Shown here: piece after piece, positions 9,167 through 17,609 of the stretch
Position numbering within the stretch: the first letter of the stretch is position 1
Layout: every line of letters begins with the position of its first letter
Origin: Fluviicola sp.
Lineage (GTDB): Bacteria > Bacteroidota > Bacteroidia > Flavobacteriales_D > Crocinitomicaceae
Direction of reading: 5' to 3'
DNA length: 64,000 nt
Assembly: GCF_029266855.1 (NCBI RefSeq)
Contig: NZ_JAQSWB010000004.1
Span: 124,001 to 188,000 of the forward strand
Position numbers and translations under genes: made by a program
The notes under the pieces: model-generated
Seen by the model: the letters and a program-made list of their open reading frames with translations, nothing else
What the model was told of the DNA's origin: nothing
Databases searched by the model: none

Positions 9167-10567
9167 TTATGGACGATAACCTAAAATCCGCATAAAGTCA
9201 TCAGCCGTTTGTTCTTCAGAGAACAGTTCCGATACGATTTTACCATGTTCGTCACGCTGAATAAGCACGTGTTTCGGTTCCGGAATCAGGCAGTGTTTCA
9301 GGCCTCCGTAGCCACCGATCGTTTCCTGATATGCGCCAGTATTAAAGAATCCAATATAGAGCGGTTTATTTTTGTCGAACTTCGGAAGATAGATGGCATT
9401 CGAGTGTTGTTCCGAATTATAATAGTCATCTGAGTCGCAGGTCAGACCACCAAGAAGTACGCGTTCATAATCGTCATTCCAGCGATTGATTGCCAGCATA
9501 ATGAAGCGTTGGTTGATTGCCCAGGTATCCGGAAGATTGGTCATGAAAGAACTGTCGATCATATTCCACTTTTCGCGGTCATTTTGCTGTTTTTGGTGCA
9601 GTACATTGAAAATTGCACCACCGCTTTCTCCAACGGTAAACGATCCGAATTCAGTATAGATATTCGGTTCCGGAATGTCGTTATCCGAACAAACACGTTT
9701 TACCTGCATCAGGATCTCACGTACCATGTATGCATAATCGAAATCAAAAGCCAGGGACTTTTTGATCGGGAAGCCACCGCCGATATTCAATGAATCCAGA
9801 GTAGGACACACTTTTTTCAAATCAGAGTAAATTCTCAAACATTTCGTCAGCTCATTCCAGTAATAGGAAGTATCGTTGATACCCGTATTGATGAAAAAGT
9901 GAAGCATTTTGATTTGTACCCGCGGATTATCCTGGATAAATGCTTTGTAAAACGGCACGATCTCCCGGTATCTGATTCCTAAACGGGAGGTATAAAACTC
10001 AAATTTCGGTTCTTCTTCAGATGCAATCCGGATCCCGATCTTTAATTCGTTTTCACCGGTTGCTGCAATCAAATCATGTATTTCAGCAGTATTATCAACT
10101 ACAGGAATAATATTCAGGCGTTTATCTTCGATCAGATCTGCTATGTTCTGGATGTACTTGGGAGGTTTGAATCCGTTACAGATCACATAGCTTCCTTCTT
10201 TTAGTTTTCCCGCATTCAGAACATTTTTAACAATATCAATATCGAATGCAGAAGAAGTTTCAATATGAACGTCGTTCTTTAAAACCTCATCCAAAACAAA
10301 AGAGAAATGAGAACTTTTCGTGCAATAAGAATAATAATAGTTACCGGAATACCCCAGGTTATTCATTGCCTCCCGAAACCAACCCTTGGCCCGCTGAATA
10401 TTATGAGAAATCTGAGGTAAATAATTGAATTTCAATGGCGTGCCATATTCTTCAATTAATCGCATCAAATCGATACCATGAAACATCAAACGGTCTTCTC
10501 TCAAGTGAAACTCATCTTGTGGGAAATCAAATGTCTGATCGATAAGGTCAATGTACTTTGTTCTCAT
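9167..10567 (-). CDS. speA: Arginine decarboxylase-type fold III PLP enzyme
   Basis: 466-residue PLP-dependent decarboxylase of the alanine-racemase-fold (fold III) class. The likely PLP lysine is in YCTKSSHF (about residue 86). The glycine-rich phosphate-binding segment is LNIGGGFPIKK (about 262), and the C-terminal active-site part contains LGGLTCDSDDYYN (CxSDD). This form is the compact arginine decarboxylase found in Flavobacteria, shorter than the 630-residue E. coli SpeA. It would make agmatine for polyamine synthesis. No agmatinase gene is in the window. Ornithine or diaminopimelate as substrate cannot be excluded from sequence alone, so the symbol is tentative. Confidence 0.75.
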   Translation of the reverse strand: MRTKYIDLIDQTFDFPQDEFHLREDRLMFHGIDLMRLIEEYGTPLKFNYLPQISHNIQRAKGWFREAMNNLGYSGNYYYSYCTKSSHFSFVLDEVLKNDVHIETSSAFDIDIVKNVLNAGKLKEGSYVICNGFKPPKYIQNIADLIEDKRLNIIPVVDNTAEIHDLIAATGENELKIGIRIASEEEPKFEFYTSRLGIRYREIVPFYKAFIQDNPRVQIKMLHFFINTGINDTSYYWNELTKCLRIYSDLKKVCPTLDSLNIGGGFPIKKSLAFDFDYAYMVREILMQVKRVCSDNDIPEPNIYTEFGSFTVGESGGAIFNVLHQKQQNDREKWNMIDSSFMTNLPDTWAINQRFIMLAINRWNDDYERVLLGGLTCDSDDYYNSEQHSNAIYLPKFDKNKPLYIGFFNTGAYQETIGGYGGLKHCLIPEPKHVLIQRDEHGKIVSELFSEEQTADDFMRILGYRP

Positions 10568-10673
10568 TCGCTACACGTTGCACTCCTCCGCGCCTTCGCT
10601 TCAGCGTAAGCGTTACGGAAATCTTTCTTAAAAGTTTTTAAACCAACTAAATTATTCCAGAAATAATTCGGTG

Positions 10674-10681
10674 CAAATTTA
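10674..10681 (-). promoter_or_regulatory. -7 promoter box TAAATTTG
   Basis: Exact TAnnTTTG box on the minus strand about 107 bp before the decarboxylase ATG. This implies a 5' leader of roughly 100 nt that includes a small inverted repeat (CGCTTcAGCGtAAGCG). Makes the short ORF at 10564-10752 unlikely to be a gene. Confidence 0.5.
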
Positions 10682-10839
10682 GGGTAAAGATTGGGATGTG
10701 GCCTGTAAAAAATCAAAAATAGCGTTGCTTTTCCAATAAGTGTTTCGTGCACTCACTTTTAAAGCCGATTATCAGGCGGTTTTGCTCAATCAGGAATTAA
10801 TTTTAACATTCAAATTTTTCAGGAATTCTTTGAGAATTT

Positions 10840-11160
10840 CTAGTCGTGATGCTTTGTAAGATGCTCAACTAATTTTGAGGCCCTGTAACTGGAATACATT
10901 CCAAAGGCATTCACCACAATTCCTTTTATATTCTTGTCATTCGCGGAAATAGCATAGACAATCATTTCGTCTCCCGGATCTGTCATCCCTTCAAAGCGAT
11001 ACACTTCATCAATTGTAAAATCTTCCGGTGATAATTGTGTGGCAGTAGATTTGCATACCAGGCAATCTTTATCCGCTTCTATAGACAAATCGGCTGAATA
11101 TCCGCGTTTTTTTAAATCGTTAACTGCTTCAGTCACTGTTTCATAATTCCGTTGTGTCAT
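10840..11160 (-). CDS. Small conserved Bacteroidota protein (often mislabelled PRPP synthetase)
   Basis: 106 residues, acidic, no signal peptide. It begins with a helical NYETVTEAVNDLKKRGY segment and continues with a beta-rich part containing DEVYRFEGMTDPGDEMIVYA and GIVVNAFGMYS. I recognise this pattern as a small family widespread in Flavobacteriales. Database entries often call it phosphoribosylpyrophosphate synthetase although it is far too short and lacks the PRPP-binding motif. Real function unknown. Single-gene unit. Confidence 0.75.
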   Translation of the reverse strand: MTQRNYETVTEAVNDLKKRGYSADLSIEADKDCLVCKSTATQLSPEDFTIDEVYRFEGMTDPGDEMIVYAISANDKNIKGIVVNAFGMYSSYRASKLVEHLTKHHD

Positions 11161-11307
11161 AACCTTATCATTTGATTTTTTTAAAGATAATGAAAAAGAT
11201 TCCTTGACATGCCGGTTAGCGAGCTTAAAGATGCCGCACTCCCTGTATTCTGCGAAAGCAACTGAAACCCGTTATAAAGCGTCTAGACAACAACTAAAGA
11301 ATAAAAC

Positions 11308-12183
11308 ATGAAAAAACTACTACTTAGCGTTTCCCTTACTTTGGGATTCCTCTCTCTTTCGTATGCGCAGTGCAGTGTGGAAGTAAATGACAGCTTATTG
11401 AGCACCTACGATTACATTCTGAATGCTGACAATGAAACCGGTACGGGACCTTTTAGCTATTCCTGGACTGTAACGGATGGAAACGGTATTCCGGTTTCTT
11501 ACACAAGCAGTCCGGGAGGAGATAGTATTACGATAGATGCCGCAACTCTTCAGAACAACTACGGCTGTGTCATTTATCAATTGTGCATGACGGATATGCT
11601 CGGATGTACCACCTGCTCTTCTGACACTGCAGCACTTCAAGTACCGTTTCCATGCTATTCACAATTTACCTCATCGATCGTTGGTTCAAACCAGGTTTCC
11701 ATTACTTTGAGTTCATCATTGCCTCCATTTCTGATCACGAACCAATTTGTCTACTGGACAGACGGAAACGGACAAGGACAGGGAATGCCTTATATGGGAC
11801 CGGGAACAATTGTTAATTATACACCCGGAGCGTCCAATCCTTCCAATAAATTTTTCTGCTGCGTTATGACAACAACTATAAACGGTGGTTGTCTTTCGTG
11901 TGATTCCATTCAGTATACAAACTCAGCATTAGGTATTGATGATTTGGAAAACAAAAGACTTCACATCGCTCCGAATCCGGCTGCATTTGTAACAAGGATC
12001 GAAAGTTCCTCAACAATTGAAACAATCCAATTGTACAATTCCGTCGGACAATTCATTAAAGCAAGCTATTTATTGGAAAATAATTCAGCCTGGCTAAGTG
12101 TTAATGACTTACCAAAAGGGATTTACCTTGTGGAGGTAACTACTCAATCAGGAACGTTCAAAGAACGAATGATAAAAGATTAA
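11308..12183 (+). CDS. Secreted protein with T9SS type A sorting domain
   Basis: 291 residues. The signal peptide (LGFLSLSYAQ) is followed by a cysteine-rich extracellular part (about 8 cysteines in residues 20-200, probably disulfide-bonded) with beta-sandwich or PKD-like character (GTGPFSYSWTVTDGNG). The classic T9SS type A tail starts near residue 210 (LHIAPNPAA) and ends with LPKGIYLVEVTTQSG. Exported to the cell surface or medium by the type IX system. No catalytic motif seen; binding or structural role likely. Confidence 0.85.
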   Translation: MKKLLLSVSLTLGFLSLSYAQCSVEVNDSLLSTYDYILNADNETGTGPFSYSWTVTDGNGIPVSYTSSPGGDSITIDAATLQNNYGCVIYQLCMTDMLGCTTCSSDTAALQVPFPCYSQFTSSIVGSNQVSITLSSSLPPFLITNQFVYWTDGNGQGQGMPYMGPGTIVNYTPGASNPSNKFFCCVMTTTINGGCLSCDSIQYTNSALGIDDLENKRLHIAPNPAAFVTRIESSSTIETIQLYNSVGQFIKASYLLENNSAWLSVNDLPKGIYLVEVTTQSGTFKERMIKD

Positions 12184-12185
12184 AT

Positions 12186-12533
12186 TTAAGGAAGCAGGTC
12201 TTTGATGAGAATCGGAGGCCTGCCAACTATTGCCTGGTTTCCTCTTACCACTATCGGCCGTTCAATAAGGATCGGATATTTCATCATCGTTTGGATCCAT
12301 TGTTTCCTGGTACGCTTCTTTCCGGCATATTTTTCCAAAAACAGTTCTTCTTTCTGACGAATTATATCCAGGGGTTTTGCCTTCAGCAATTTTAATAATT
12401 CATCTAATTCTTCATATGTTGGAGGAACCATCAAATAATCGCGGATTTCAATATCTGCGCCCATCTCCTCCAGGAGACAAAGACCTTCCCTGCTTTTGGA
12501 GCAACGGGTATTGTGGTATATGATTGTTTTCAT
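12186..12533 (-). CDS. ArsC/Spx-family arsenate reductase-like protein
   Basis: 115-residue thioredoxin-fold protein of the ArsC family. The nucleophilic cysteine is in the N-terminal YHNTRCSKSREG motif (CxKS form), and the C-terminal RPIVVRGNQAIVGRPP matches the family's substrate loop. It is convergent with the T9SS protein upstream (stops 2 bp apart). In Flavobacteriales such single-copy genes without an ars operon are annotated arsenate reductase, but a general redox role is equally possible. Confidence 0.87.
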   Translation of the reverse strand: MKTIIYHNTRCSKSREGLCLLEEMGADIEIRDYLMVPPTYEELDELLKLLKAKPLDIIRQKEELFLEKYAGKKRTRKQWIQTMMKYPILIERPIVVRGNQAIVGRPPILIKDLLP

Positions 12534-12540
12534 AAAGAGG

Positions 12541-12638
12541 ATTTTAAGATATTAAGACATCAGGATGTTAGGACTTGAATTTGTAGGAAGAGAAAAAATC
12601 AAGTCCTAAAATTTTAATATCCTGAAGTCTTGAAGTCT
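12541..12638. repeat. Intergenic inverted repeat with 8-bp periodic arms
   Basis: The arsC-prfB spacer is almost wholly one imperfect inverted repeat. The inner arms GGACTTGA/TCAAGTCC are exact and the outer parts (AAGACATCAGGAT against ATCCTGAAGTCTT) near exact. The left arm repeats an 8-bp unit (TATTAAGA, CATCAGGA, TGTTAGGA). Confidence 0.6.
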
Positions 12639-13719
12639 AGTTACCGTACATCATCAAATAAGATTTCAGGAAAGGCAGTAAATCCCCGTCCAATACTTTA
12701 TCCGGATCATTTACGGTATAATCAGTCCGGTGATCTTTCACTCGGCGGTCGTCCAAAACATAACTTCTGATCTGTGATCCCCATTCGATCTTTTTCTTGC
12801 CTGCTTCGATCTGTTCTCTTGATTCGGCACGTTTACGCAATTCTATTTCGTATAGTTGGGAACGAAGCAATTGCATGGCTTTTTCCTTGTTGGCCAACTG
12901 CGAACGCGATTCGGAGTTCTCAATAATGATCCCGGAAGGAGCATGTCGCAAGCGGACAGCTGTTTCCACTTTATTTACGTTTTGTCCACCTGCACCTCCC
13001 GAACGGAAAGTTTCAAATGTAATATCCGCAGGATTGACATATATTTCAATCGTATCATCCACAGAAGGATAGACATATACCGAAGCAAATGAAGTCATGC
13101 GTTTTCCCTGTGAATTGTAAGGGCTTACACGCACCAGGCGGTGAATCCCATTTTCACCTTTCAGGTAACCAAAAGCAAATTCACCTTCAATTTCCAGGGT
13201 TACTGTTTTAATACCTGCCACATCACCTTCCTGGAAGTTGAGTTCCTTTACTTTGTACCCACTTTTCTCAGCCCACATGATGTACATGCGCATCAGCATT
13301 CCTGCCCAGTCGCAAGCCTCGGTACCACCTGCACCAGCAGTGATCTGGATTACAGCACTCAGGGCATCTTCTTCTCCGGAAAGCATGTTTTTCAACTCCA
13401 CTTCCTCGATGGTAGTGAGTAAGGACTGGTACGCATCATCGCATTCGGATTCTTCAGCTGCGCCTTCTTTCACAAACTCAATCAATACTTCCAGATCATC
13501 CGCCTGAGATTTCAGTCGTGTATATGATTCGATCCAAAACTTCAGTCCACGGATTTCTTTCATTTGAGCTTCAGCCTTTTTCGGATCGTCCCAAAAACCA
13601 GGGTCTTGTGTTTTCAATTCACTTTCACGCAATTGCATTTCCTTTTCAGGAATTTTCAAATAGTTTGCAATCGCAGTAATGCGCTGATTAATTTCCTTGA
13701 GTTGGTCATTGTTTACCAT
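12637..13719 (-). CDS. prfB: Peptide chain release factor 2
   Basis: 360-residue RF2, which releases peptides at UGA and UAA stop codons. It has the GGQ catalytic loop ([14 protein letters not shown], about residue 240) and the stop-codon recognition tripeptide as SPY ([13 protein letters not shown]) instead of the E. coli SPF, as is usual in Flavobacteria. The usual programmed +1 frameshift near codon 25 is absent: the reading frame runs straight through the equivalent place (NYLKIPEKE) with no in-frame TGA. Release factor 2 is identified over RF1 by this recognition motif and length. Monocistronic. Confidence 0.95.
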   Translation of the reverse strand: MVNNDQLKEINQRITAIANYLKIPEKEMQLRESELKTQDPGFWDDPKKAEAQMKEIRGLKFWIESYTRLKSQADDLEVLIEFVKEGAAEESECDDAYQSLLTTIEEVELKNMLSGEEDALSAVIQITAGAGGTEACDWAGMLMRMYIMWAEKSGYKVKELNFQEGDVAGIKTVTLEIEGEFAFGYLKGENGIHRLVRVSPYNSQGKRMTSFASVYVYPSVDDTIEIYVNPADITFETFRSGGAGGQNVNKVETAVRLRHAPSGIIIENSESRSQLANKEKAMQLLRSQLYEIELRKRAESREQIEAGKKKIEWGSQIRSYVLDDRRVKDHRTDYTVNDPDKVLDGDLLPFLKSYLMMYGN

Positions 13720-13720
13720 G

Positions 13721-13922
13721 TTTCAAAATTAAGAATTCTGAATGAAGAATATAGAGAGGAGAATTGAAAATGTTGAAAGTGAGAATTGGTCTCGAAGAGA
13801 AGATGTTGTTTACTAAGCGTAAAGAATCATACTTGCAAGGATAAAGGCGATGAAGAATGTAAAGAAGCTATTCCAAGATTTTTTTCGTCTCTTCATTCCG
13901 AATTCTGTATTCTTAATTGAAA
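13721..13922. repeat. Long inverted repeat between prfB and gcvH
   Basis: Arms of about 30 bp at 13721-13752 and 13891-13922, of the type TTCAAAATTAAGAATTCTG and rc GAATGAAGAG, with small gaps. They enclose about 140 bp without a gene. The right arm ends just before the gcvH promoter. Confidence 0.55.
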
Positions 13923-13927
13923 TAAAT

Positions 13928-13935
13928 TACATTTG
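13928..13935 (+). promoter_or_regulatory. -7 promoter box TACATTTG
   Basis: Exact TAnnTTTG box, 32 bp before the gcvH ATG, directly after the right arm of the inverted repeat. Confidence 0.55.
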
Positions 13936-13967
13936 CACCGAGAAAAAGACTTTAAACGAATAACAAG

Positions 13968-14345
13968 ATGAATATTCCAGCAAATTTAAAATACACAAAA
14001 GACCACGAGTGGGTAAGTGTTGAAGGTGATGTTGCAACAATCGGTATTACTGATTTCGCTCAAGGTGAACTAGGAGATATCGTTTATGTTGAAATTGAAA
14101 CAGTGGGTGAAACCATGGACCAGGAAGAAGTTTTCGGTTCGGTTGAAGCAGTTAAAACAGTTTCTGATCTATTCATGCCGGTTTCAGGAGAAATCATTGA
14201 GTTTAATGCAGGATTGGAGTCAAACCCGGAAGCTGTAAACAAAGATCCTTACGGAGACGGATGGATGATCAAAGTAAAACTGAGCAACCCAAGTGAAGTA
14301 GACAGTTTGTTAGATGCAGCTGGATACCAGGCTTTGGTGGGATAA
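13968..14345 (+). CDS. gcvH: Glycine cleavage system H protein
   Basis: 125-residue lipoyl carrier protein of the glycine cleavage complex. It shuttles the aminomethyl group between the P, T and L proteins. The lipoylated lysine lies in [19 protein letters not shown] (about residue 63), with [11 protein letters not shown] near the C terminus. Full length. The gcvP and gcvT genes are not in the window, and gcvH stands alone with its own promoter and a strong terminator, as is common in Flavobacteriales. Confidence 0.97.
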   Translation: MNIPANLKYTKDHEWVSVEGDVATIGITDFAQGELGDIVYVEIETVGETMDQEEVFGSVEAVKTVSDLFMPVSGEIIEFNAGLESNPEAVNKDPYGDGWMIKVKLSNPSEVDSLLDAAGYQALVG

Positions 14346-14372
14346 TCATTTCCAAATAGTATTAAATAAGAG

Positions 14373-14404
14373 CCCTGATCTGATATAATTGATCAGGGTT
14401 TTTT
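14373..14404 (+). terminator. Rho-independent terminator of gcvH
   Basis: Perfect 8-bp stem CCCTGATC/GATCAGGG with a 10-nt loop followed by six T, 28 bp after the gcvH stop. Confidence 0.88.
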
Positions 14405-14473
14405 ATTTTCAAAAGCAAAGAGCAGACAACCTGATCTGAAGCGGTCGGGACACTGTTAAATGCTTAACACTTT

Positions 14474-14528
14474 CATACATGCTTCATACTATATCCATAC
14501 TTGACCTATACTTGATCCATACTTAACC
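14474..14528. repeat. 11-bp tandem repeat array (five units)
   Basis: Five consecutive 11-bp units, each a variant of CATACTTGACC, with no phase slip. They lie in the 272-bp spacer between gcvH and the lipoprotein gene. A related array with the same period is at 46477-46531. Confidence 0.75.
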
Positions 14529-14617
14529 CGTCTGTGACCATGAAGGTGATTTTTAGGGTATGGTTTTTGACTCTGCTAATTCAACTAATTTATATACTTT
14601 AACAAAAATATTATCCG

Positions 14618-15178
14618 ATGAAATTTGCCTTATACATTGCGGGATTTTTGATTTTTCTAAACTCCTGTACCATTATTACCTCTACCAACGCCCCAGGAAC
14701 ACTGGAAAGGACTTTCCCAAAATCAATGCAGGGGACTTATGAATTAATCTATCCTGAAAGTTTCCAGGGAATGATGGAAGGTGCAGAGATGAAAACTATG
14801 GTTGAGATCAAGTCGGATGAATTAATTCTGAATAGCGGTCAAGGAGATTCACACATGAAAATCAATGATTCTATTTCAATCACAAAGCATAAAAAGAACT
14901 ATTATTTATGTATGGGTAAAGCTCCCGTATTGAATGTATTCAAGATCATTAAAAAAGGGAAAGACCTCGAACTTCATTCCATGAATGCAAAAGCGGAGGT
15001 TACCGTTGAACAATTAAAGCCCTACTTTTCGGAAGTAAATACCAGCTCAACGCTTGACGAAGAAACCGGTGAACTCACTGAAACCTATGTAGTAACGATC
15101 GATGACAAAAAAATTGACAGCTATTACAAGAGTGATATTATTCATAGAGAACCGTTTACGCTGAAACGAGTAAAATGA
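14618..15178 (+). CDS. Lipoprotein, unknown function
   Basis: 186 residues with a lipoprotein signal peptide (IFLNSC lipobox, cysteine at about 17). The mature part is beta-rich, with alternating charged residues and no recognised motif (EIKSDELILNSG, ITKHKKNYYLCMG). It overlaps the TonB-C gene by 4 bp (ATGA), so the two are a translationally coupled pair. Probably outer-membrane or periplasmic. Confidence 0.75.
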   Translation: MKFALYIAGFLIFLNSCTIITSTNAPGTLERTFPKSMQGTYELIYPESFQGMMEGAEMKTMVEIKSDELILNSGQGDSHMKINDSISITKHKKNYYLCMGKAPVLNVFKIIKKGKDLELHSMNAKAEVTVEQLKPYFSEVNTSSTLDEETGELTETYVVTIDDKKIDSYYKSDIIHREPFTLKRVK

Positions 15179-15861
15179 GAATTGCCTTTATCCTTTTATT
15201 TATTCCTTTTACTGCTTTTCTTCAAAAAACCGGCAAGTTAGTTCTGTCGGGAGGAGATCCTGACTATTATGGGTATGATAAAACTGAATTTGCTGTCTAT
15301 TATAATGAACAAATTCTAGGCAATTTTGACAAAGAAGGATTTTTTGAGTATTCGTCTGAGCAGAAAGGGCCTTTAACGATCAAACATCCAGATTTCCTTC
15401 CACTTCATGTCGAAGACTTGAACATTTCAAAAAAAAATTCCGCTCAATCCGTCTTTATAACCATTACACCGGAAGCAGAACAAATAATTCTTGACAAATT
15501 CAAAGCTGAACAATCGATCACATGTACCGGTTCAGACAAAAAAGATATTGATGTATTCGCTTTAGATTCAGTTCCTGAATTTCCAGGTGGAAATAATGCC
15601 TTGTCGCGGTTTTTAAGTGATCATGCTATCTATCCCCAAGCTGCTGTTGAAAGAGGAATAGTTGGTAAAGTTTATATTCAATTTATTGTGGAGGCTGACG
15701 GAAGTATTACTTGTATCAAAGTTGTAAAGGGAGTTGATTATCTGTTGGACCGTGAAGCCTTCAGATGCGTTAAAAAAATGCCAAAATTTAAGCCTGCATA
15801 CCGAAAAGGAGTTCCTGCTCCATGTACTTTCTCTTTGCCAATTACATTTAATTTAAATTGA
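15175..15861 (+). CDS. TonB C-terminal domain protein
   Basis: 228 residues: signal peptide, an N-terminal part of ~120 residues without a clear family, then a TonB C-terminal domain (about residues 138-228). Diagnostic features are VPEFPGGNNALSRFL, YPQAAVERGIVGKVYIQF and the end CTFSLPITFNLN. There is no N-terminal transmembrane anchor linked to ExbBD-type sequence, so this is not a standard TonB. Bacteroidota have many such secreted TonB-C proteins of unknown role. Coupled to the lipoprotein gene upstream. Confidence 0.83.
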   Translation: MRIAFILLFIPFTAFLQKTGKLVLSGGDPDYYGYDKTEFAVYYNEQILGNFDKEGFFEYSSEQKGPLTIKHPDFLPLHVEDLNISKKNSAQSVFITITPEAEQIILDKFKAEQSITCTGSDKKDIDVFALDSVPEFPGGNNALSRFLSDHAIYPQAAVERGIVGKVYIQFIVEADGSITCIKVVKGVDYLLDREAFRCVKKMPKFKPAYRKGVPAPCTFSLPITFNLN

Positions 15862-15909
15862 GATCATTCTAAAATATATTTGAGAACACGAAATATAGAA
15901 TATAAAAAA

Positions 15910-15934
15910 GGGGCTGTCCCTATCTTACAGCCCC
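15910..15934 (-). terminator. Rho-independent terminator
   Basis: Stem GGGGCTGT/ACAGCCCC; on the minus strand it is followed by a run of six T. It ends the lysine-rich protein gene and may also serve the convergent TonB-C gene. Confidence 0.8.
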
Positions 15935-15960
15935 GATTTATGTGTTTAATCTGCTACGAA

Positions 15961-16542
15961 TTAAACAACTTCATCAATTTCGTCATCGAGGTAAATAAAG
16001 AATGCATATACCTCATCCTTTAATGCCTCAGCCTGTTGTTTCTTTTGCTGTTCTTTAAGCGTTAAAGTTTCTACCAAGGCAACGTCTGCTTTCAAATCGG
16101 CAGTGTTTTCTTGTCGAATGTCTTTACGCAACTCTTTTTTAGCTAAACGCAATTCTTTTTTCACCGCATTTCGTTCCGAATTAGCTTCATGAATCGCTAC
16201 CGACTGGTCCGCGTGCAAATCACACTTATCAATACGCAAGTATTTTTTGTCTCTCTTTAAATCTGCTTTCGCTTTTCGGAGCTCTTTTTTACTCATGTGT
16301 GATTCGATCTTTAAACCTGCCTCTTTATTTTTTTTGAATTCAGATTTGTGAAACGCAATACGTTCCCGATCTTTTTCAATACGTGACATGGTAGCTTTCA
16401 TGTCTTTATACTCTTTACGATTCAAGTACCGGTTTCCTTCGATTGAACCTTTTTCATTTGCGGCAAAAGAAGGCGTTGTCGCTAATAACCCTGCTACCAT
16501 CATCCCGATCATAAACAGGTTTTTTAATTTCATCTTTTCCAT
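15961..16542 (-). CDS. Lysine-rich periplasmic coiled-coil protein
   Basis: 193 residues with a signal peptide (ATTPSFAAN). The mature protein is highly charged and predicted helical, with heptad-like K/E/L/A patterns and two related blocks (SKKELRKAKADLKRDKKYLR and KKELRLAKKELRKDIRQ). The acidic C terminus ends FIYLDDEIDEVV. No family recognised. A role in envelope structure or stress binding is possible but not shown. Own terminator downstream. Confidence 0.72.
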   Translation of the reverse strand: MEKMKLKNLFMIGMMVAGLLATTPSFAANEKGSIEGNRYLNRKEYKDMKATMSRIEKDRERIAFHKSEFKKNKEAGLKIESHMSKKELRKAKADLKRDKKYLRIDKCDLHADQSVAIHEANSERNAVKKELRLAKKELRKDIRQENTADLKADVALVETLTLKEQQKKQQAEALKDEVYAFFIYLDDEIDEVV

Positions 16543-16593
16543 AACTAATTATTTTTCTGGTTCGCATAATCCAAGGCAATGGATGTGCCACGA

Positions 16594-16632
16594 ATAAAAA
16601 AAATCGCTGGAATGCAGGTATACCAAGCGATT
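16594..16632 (-). terminator. Rho-independent terminator (minus strand)
   Basis: On the minus strand, AATCGCTTGG pairs with CCAGCGATT (one bulge) and is followed by about eight T. It probably ends the methyltransferase transcript, 144 bp past that gene's stop. It lies just upstream of the small plus-strand ORF. Confidence 0.65.
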
Positions 16633-16649
16633 GGTGCGTTTTATTCAAA

Positions 16650-16760
16650 ATGAAAAAATATGTGAAATTTTTTCAAAATGAAAAAACAGGCTTCGAAATG
16701 AAGAACGACAAAGGACCTGAAGGTTTTCCGCCGATGATGAAAAAATATGTGAGTGCTTAA
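16650..16760 (+). CDS. Candidate 36-aa small protein
   Basis: Short ORF below the track cut-off, in an otherwise empty spacer. It begins MKKYVKFF and ends MMKKYVSA, so the pentapeptide MKKYV occurs at both ends. The middle is polar with a GPEGFPP turn. The DNA of the two ends is a 16-bp exact repeat, and coding sense is kept across it. There is no clear Shine-Dalgarno, as is usual in Bacteroidota. The alternative is that this is chance coding in a repeat-bearing spacer; conservation would settle it. Confidence 0.4.
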   Translation: MKKYVKFFQNEKTGFEMKNDKGPEGFPPMMKKYVSA

Positions 16761-16775
16761 CCTCGCTTTATAAGC

Positions 16776-17525
16776 TTATAAGTCGTTGGTTTGGTTTTCA
16801 GGTTTTTTTCCAATACGCATCAATACGGGAAATGTGATATCCACTGTATCAAAGGCAGGAAGTATGGGGAGAATTAAATCAATCGGATTGATCTGGTGTT
16901 TATCAACATAATTCTTTACTGCGGACCAGGTTTTCAAATAGCCCAGCAACTGTTCCCGATTCCACGAATGACTGATCTTAAATCCGGGATGATCGATTTC
17001 TGTGAACGGGAAAGGAATGGTCTTATAATCTTCATCCACATAACGACGTTCGGGATCCCAATACCCTTCCAACGTTTCCGAGTATAATTTTTCGATTACA
17101 TGCTGAACTTCCTTATTACCTGTTTGGATATTTCCATAACCCAAAACCACCATTATTCCATTTGGTTTTAAGACCCGATTCGCTTCAGCATAGAATTTCT
17201 CAAAGTCGAACCAATGAATGGCTTGTCCGACCGTAATACAATCGACATAATGATCCGGGAAGTTGGTTCCTTCCGCAAGCTGCTGAGAATATTGGATTTT
17301 AGGATGAGAAACCGCATTTTTCAATTGATTTTCACTCAAATCGGTTGCCTGCACTTCATTAAACAGCATTACTAATTTTCCAGCAACCTGTCCGGTTCCG
17401 GTTGCACAATCCCAAACACGTTCTCTTCCGGTTAAAATTGTTTCCAGGAAATTGAAGACCTCCTCCGGATAAGAAGGACGGAATCGGGCATACTCGCCGG
17501 AATTATGTGAGAAGTTGTCTTTCAT
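16776..17525 (-). CDS. Class I SAM-dependent methyltransferase
   Basis: 249 residues, soluble. The AdoMet-binding motif I is VWDCATGTGQVAGKL (about residues 37-50), motif II ATDLSENQL, then DCITVGQAIHWFDFEKFY and VLKPNGIMVVLGYG. The HWFD signature is typical of the Methyltransf_11 subfamily related to trans-aconitate methyltransferase and yeast Tmt1-like enzymes. Substrate unknown. Single-gene unit. Confidence 0.88.
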   Translation of the reverse strand: MKDNFSHNSGEYARFRPSYPEEVFNFLETILTGRERVWDCATGTGQVAGKLVMLFNEVQATDLSENQLKNAVSHPKIQYSQQLAEGTNFPDHYVDCITVGQAIHWFDFEKFYAEANRVLKPNGIMVVLGYGNIQTGNKEVQHVIEKLYSETLEGYWDPERRYVDEDYKTIPFPFTEIDHPGFKISHSWNREQLLGYLKTWSAVKNYVDKHQINPIDLILPILPAFDTVDITFPVLMRIGKKPENQTNDL

Positions 17526-17609
17526 GCCTGCATTTTACTTTGGAAAGTAGGCAATTTTTCAATTTTCCCCAAAGAAGAGGCTTTTAAAAAAACAGTGTTT
17601 AACTAATTT

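Noticed and set aside
10564-10752. 62-residue ORF on the minus strand before the decarboxylase gene
   Set aside because: It overlaps the promoter box and leader of the decarboxylase, has no recognisable sequence and starts from within the promoter region.
10840-11160. PRPP synthetase
   Set aside because: Database name sometimes used for this small family, but the 106-residue protein lacks the PRPP-binding and ATP-binding motifs of the real enzyme.
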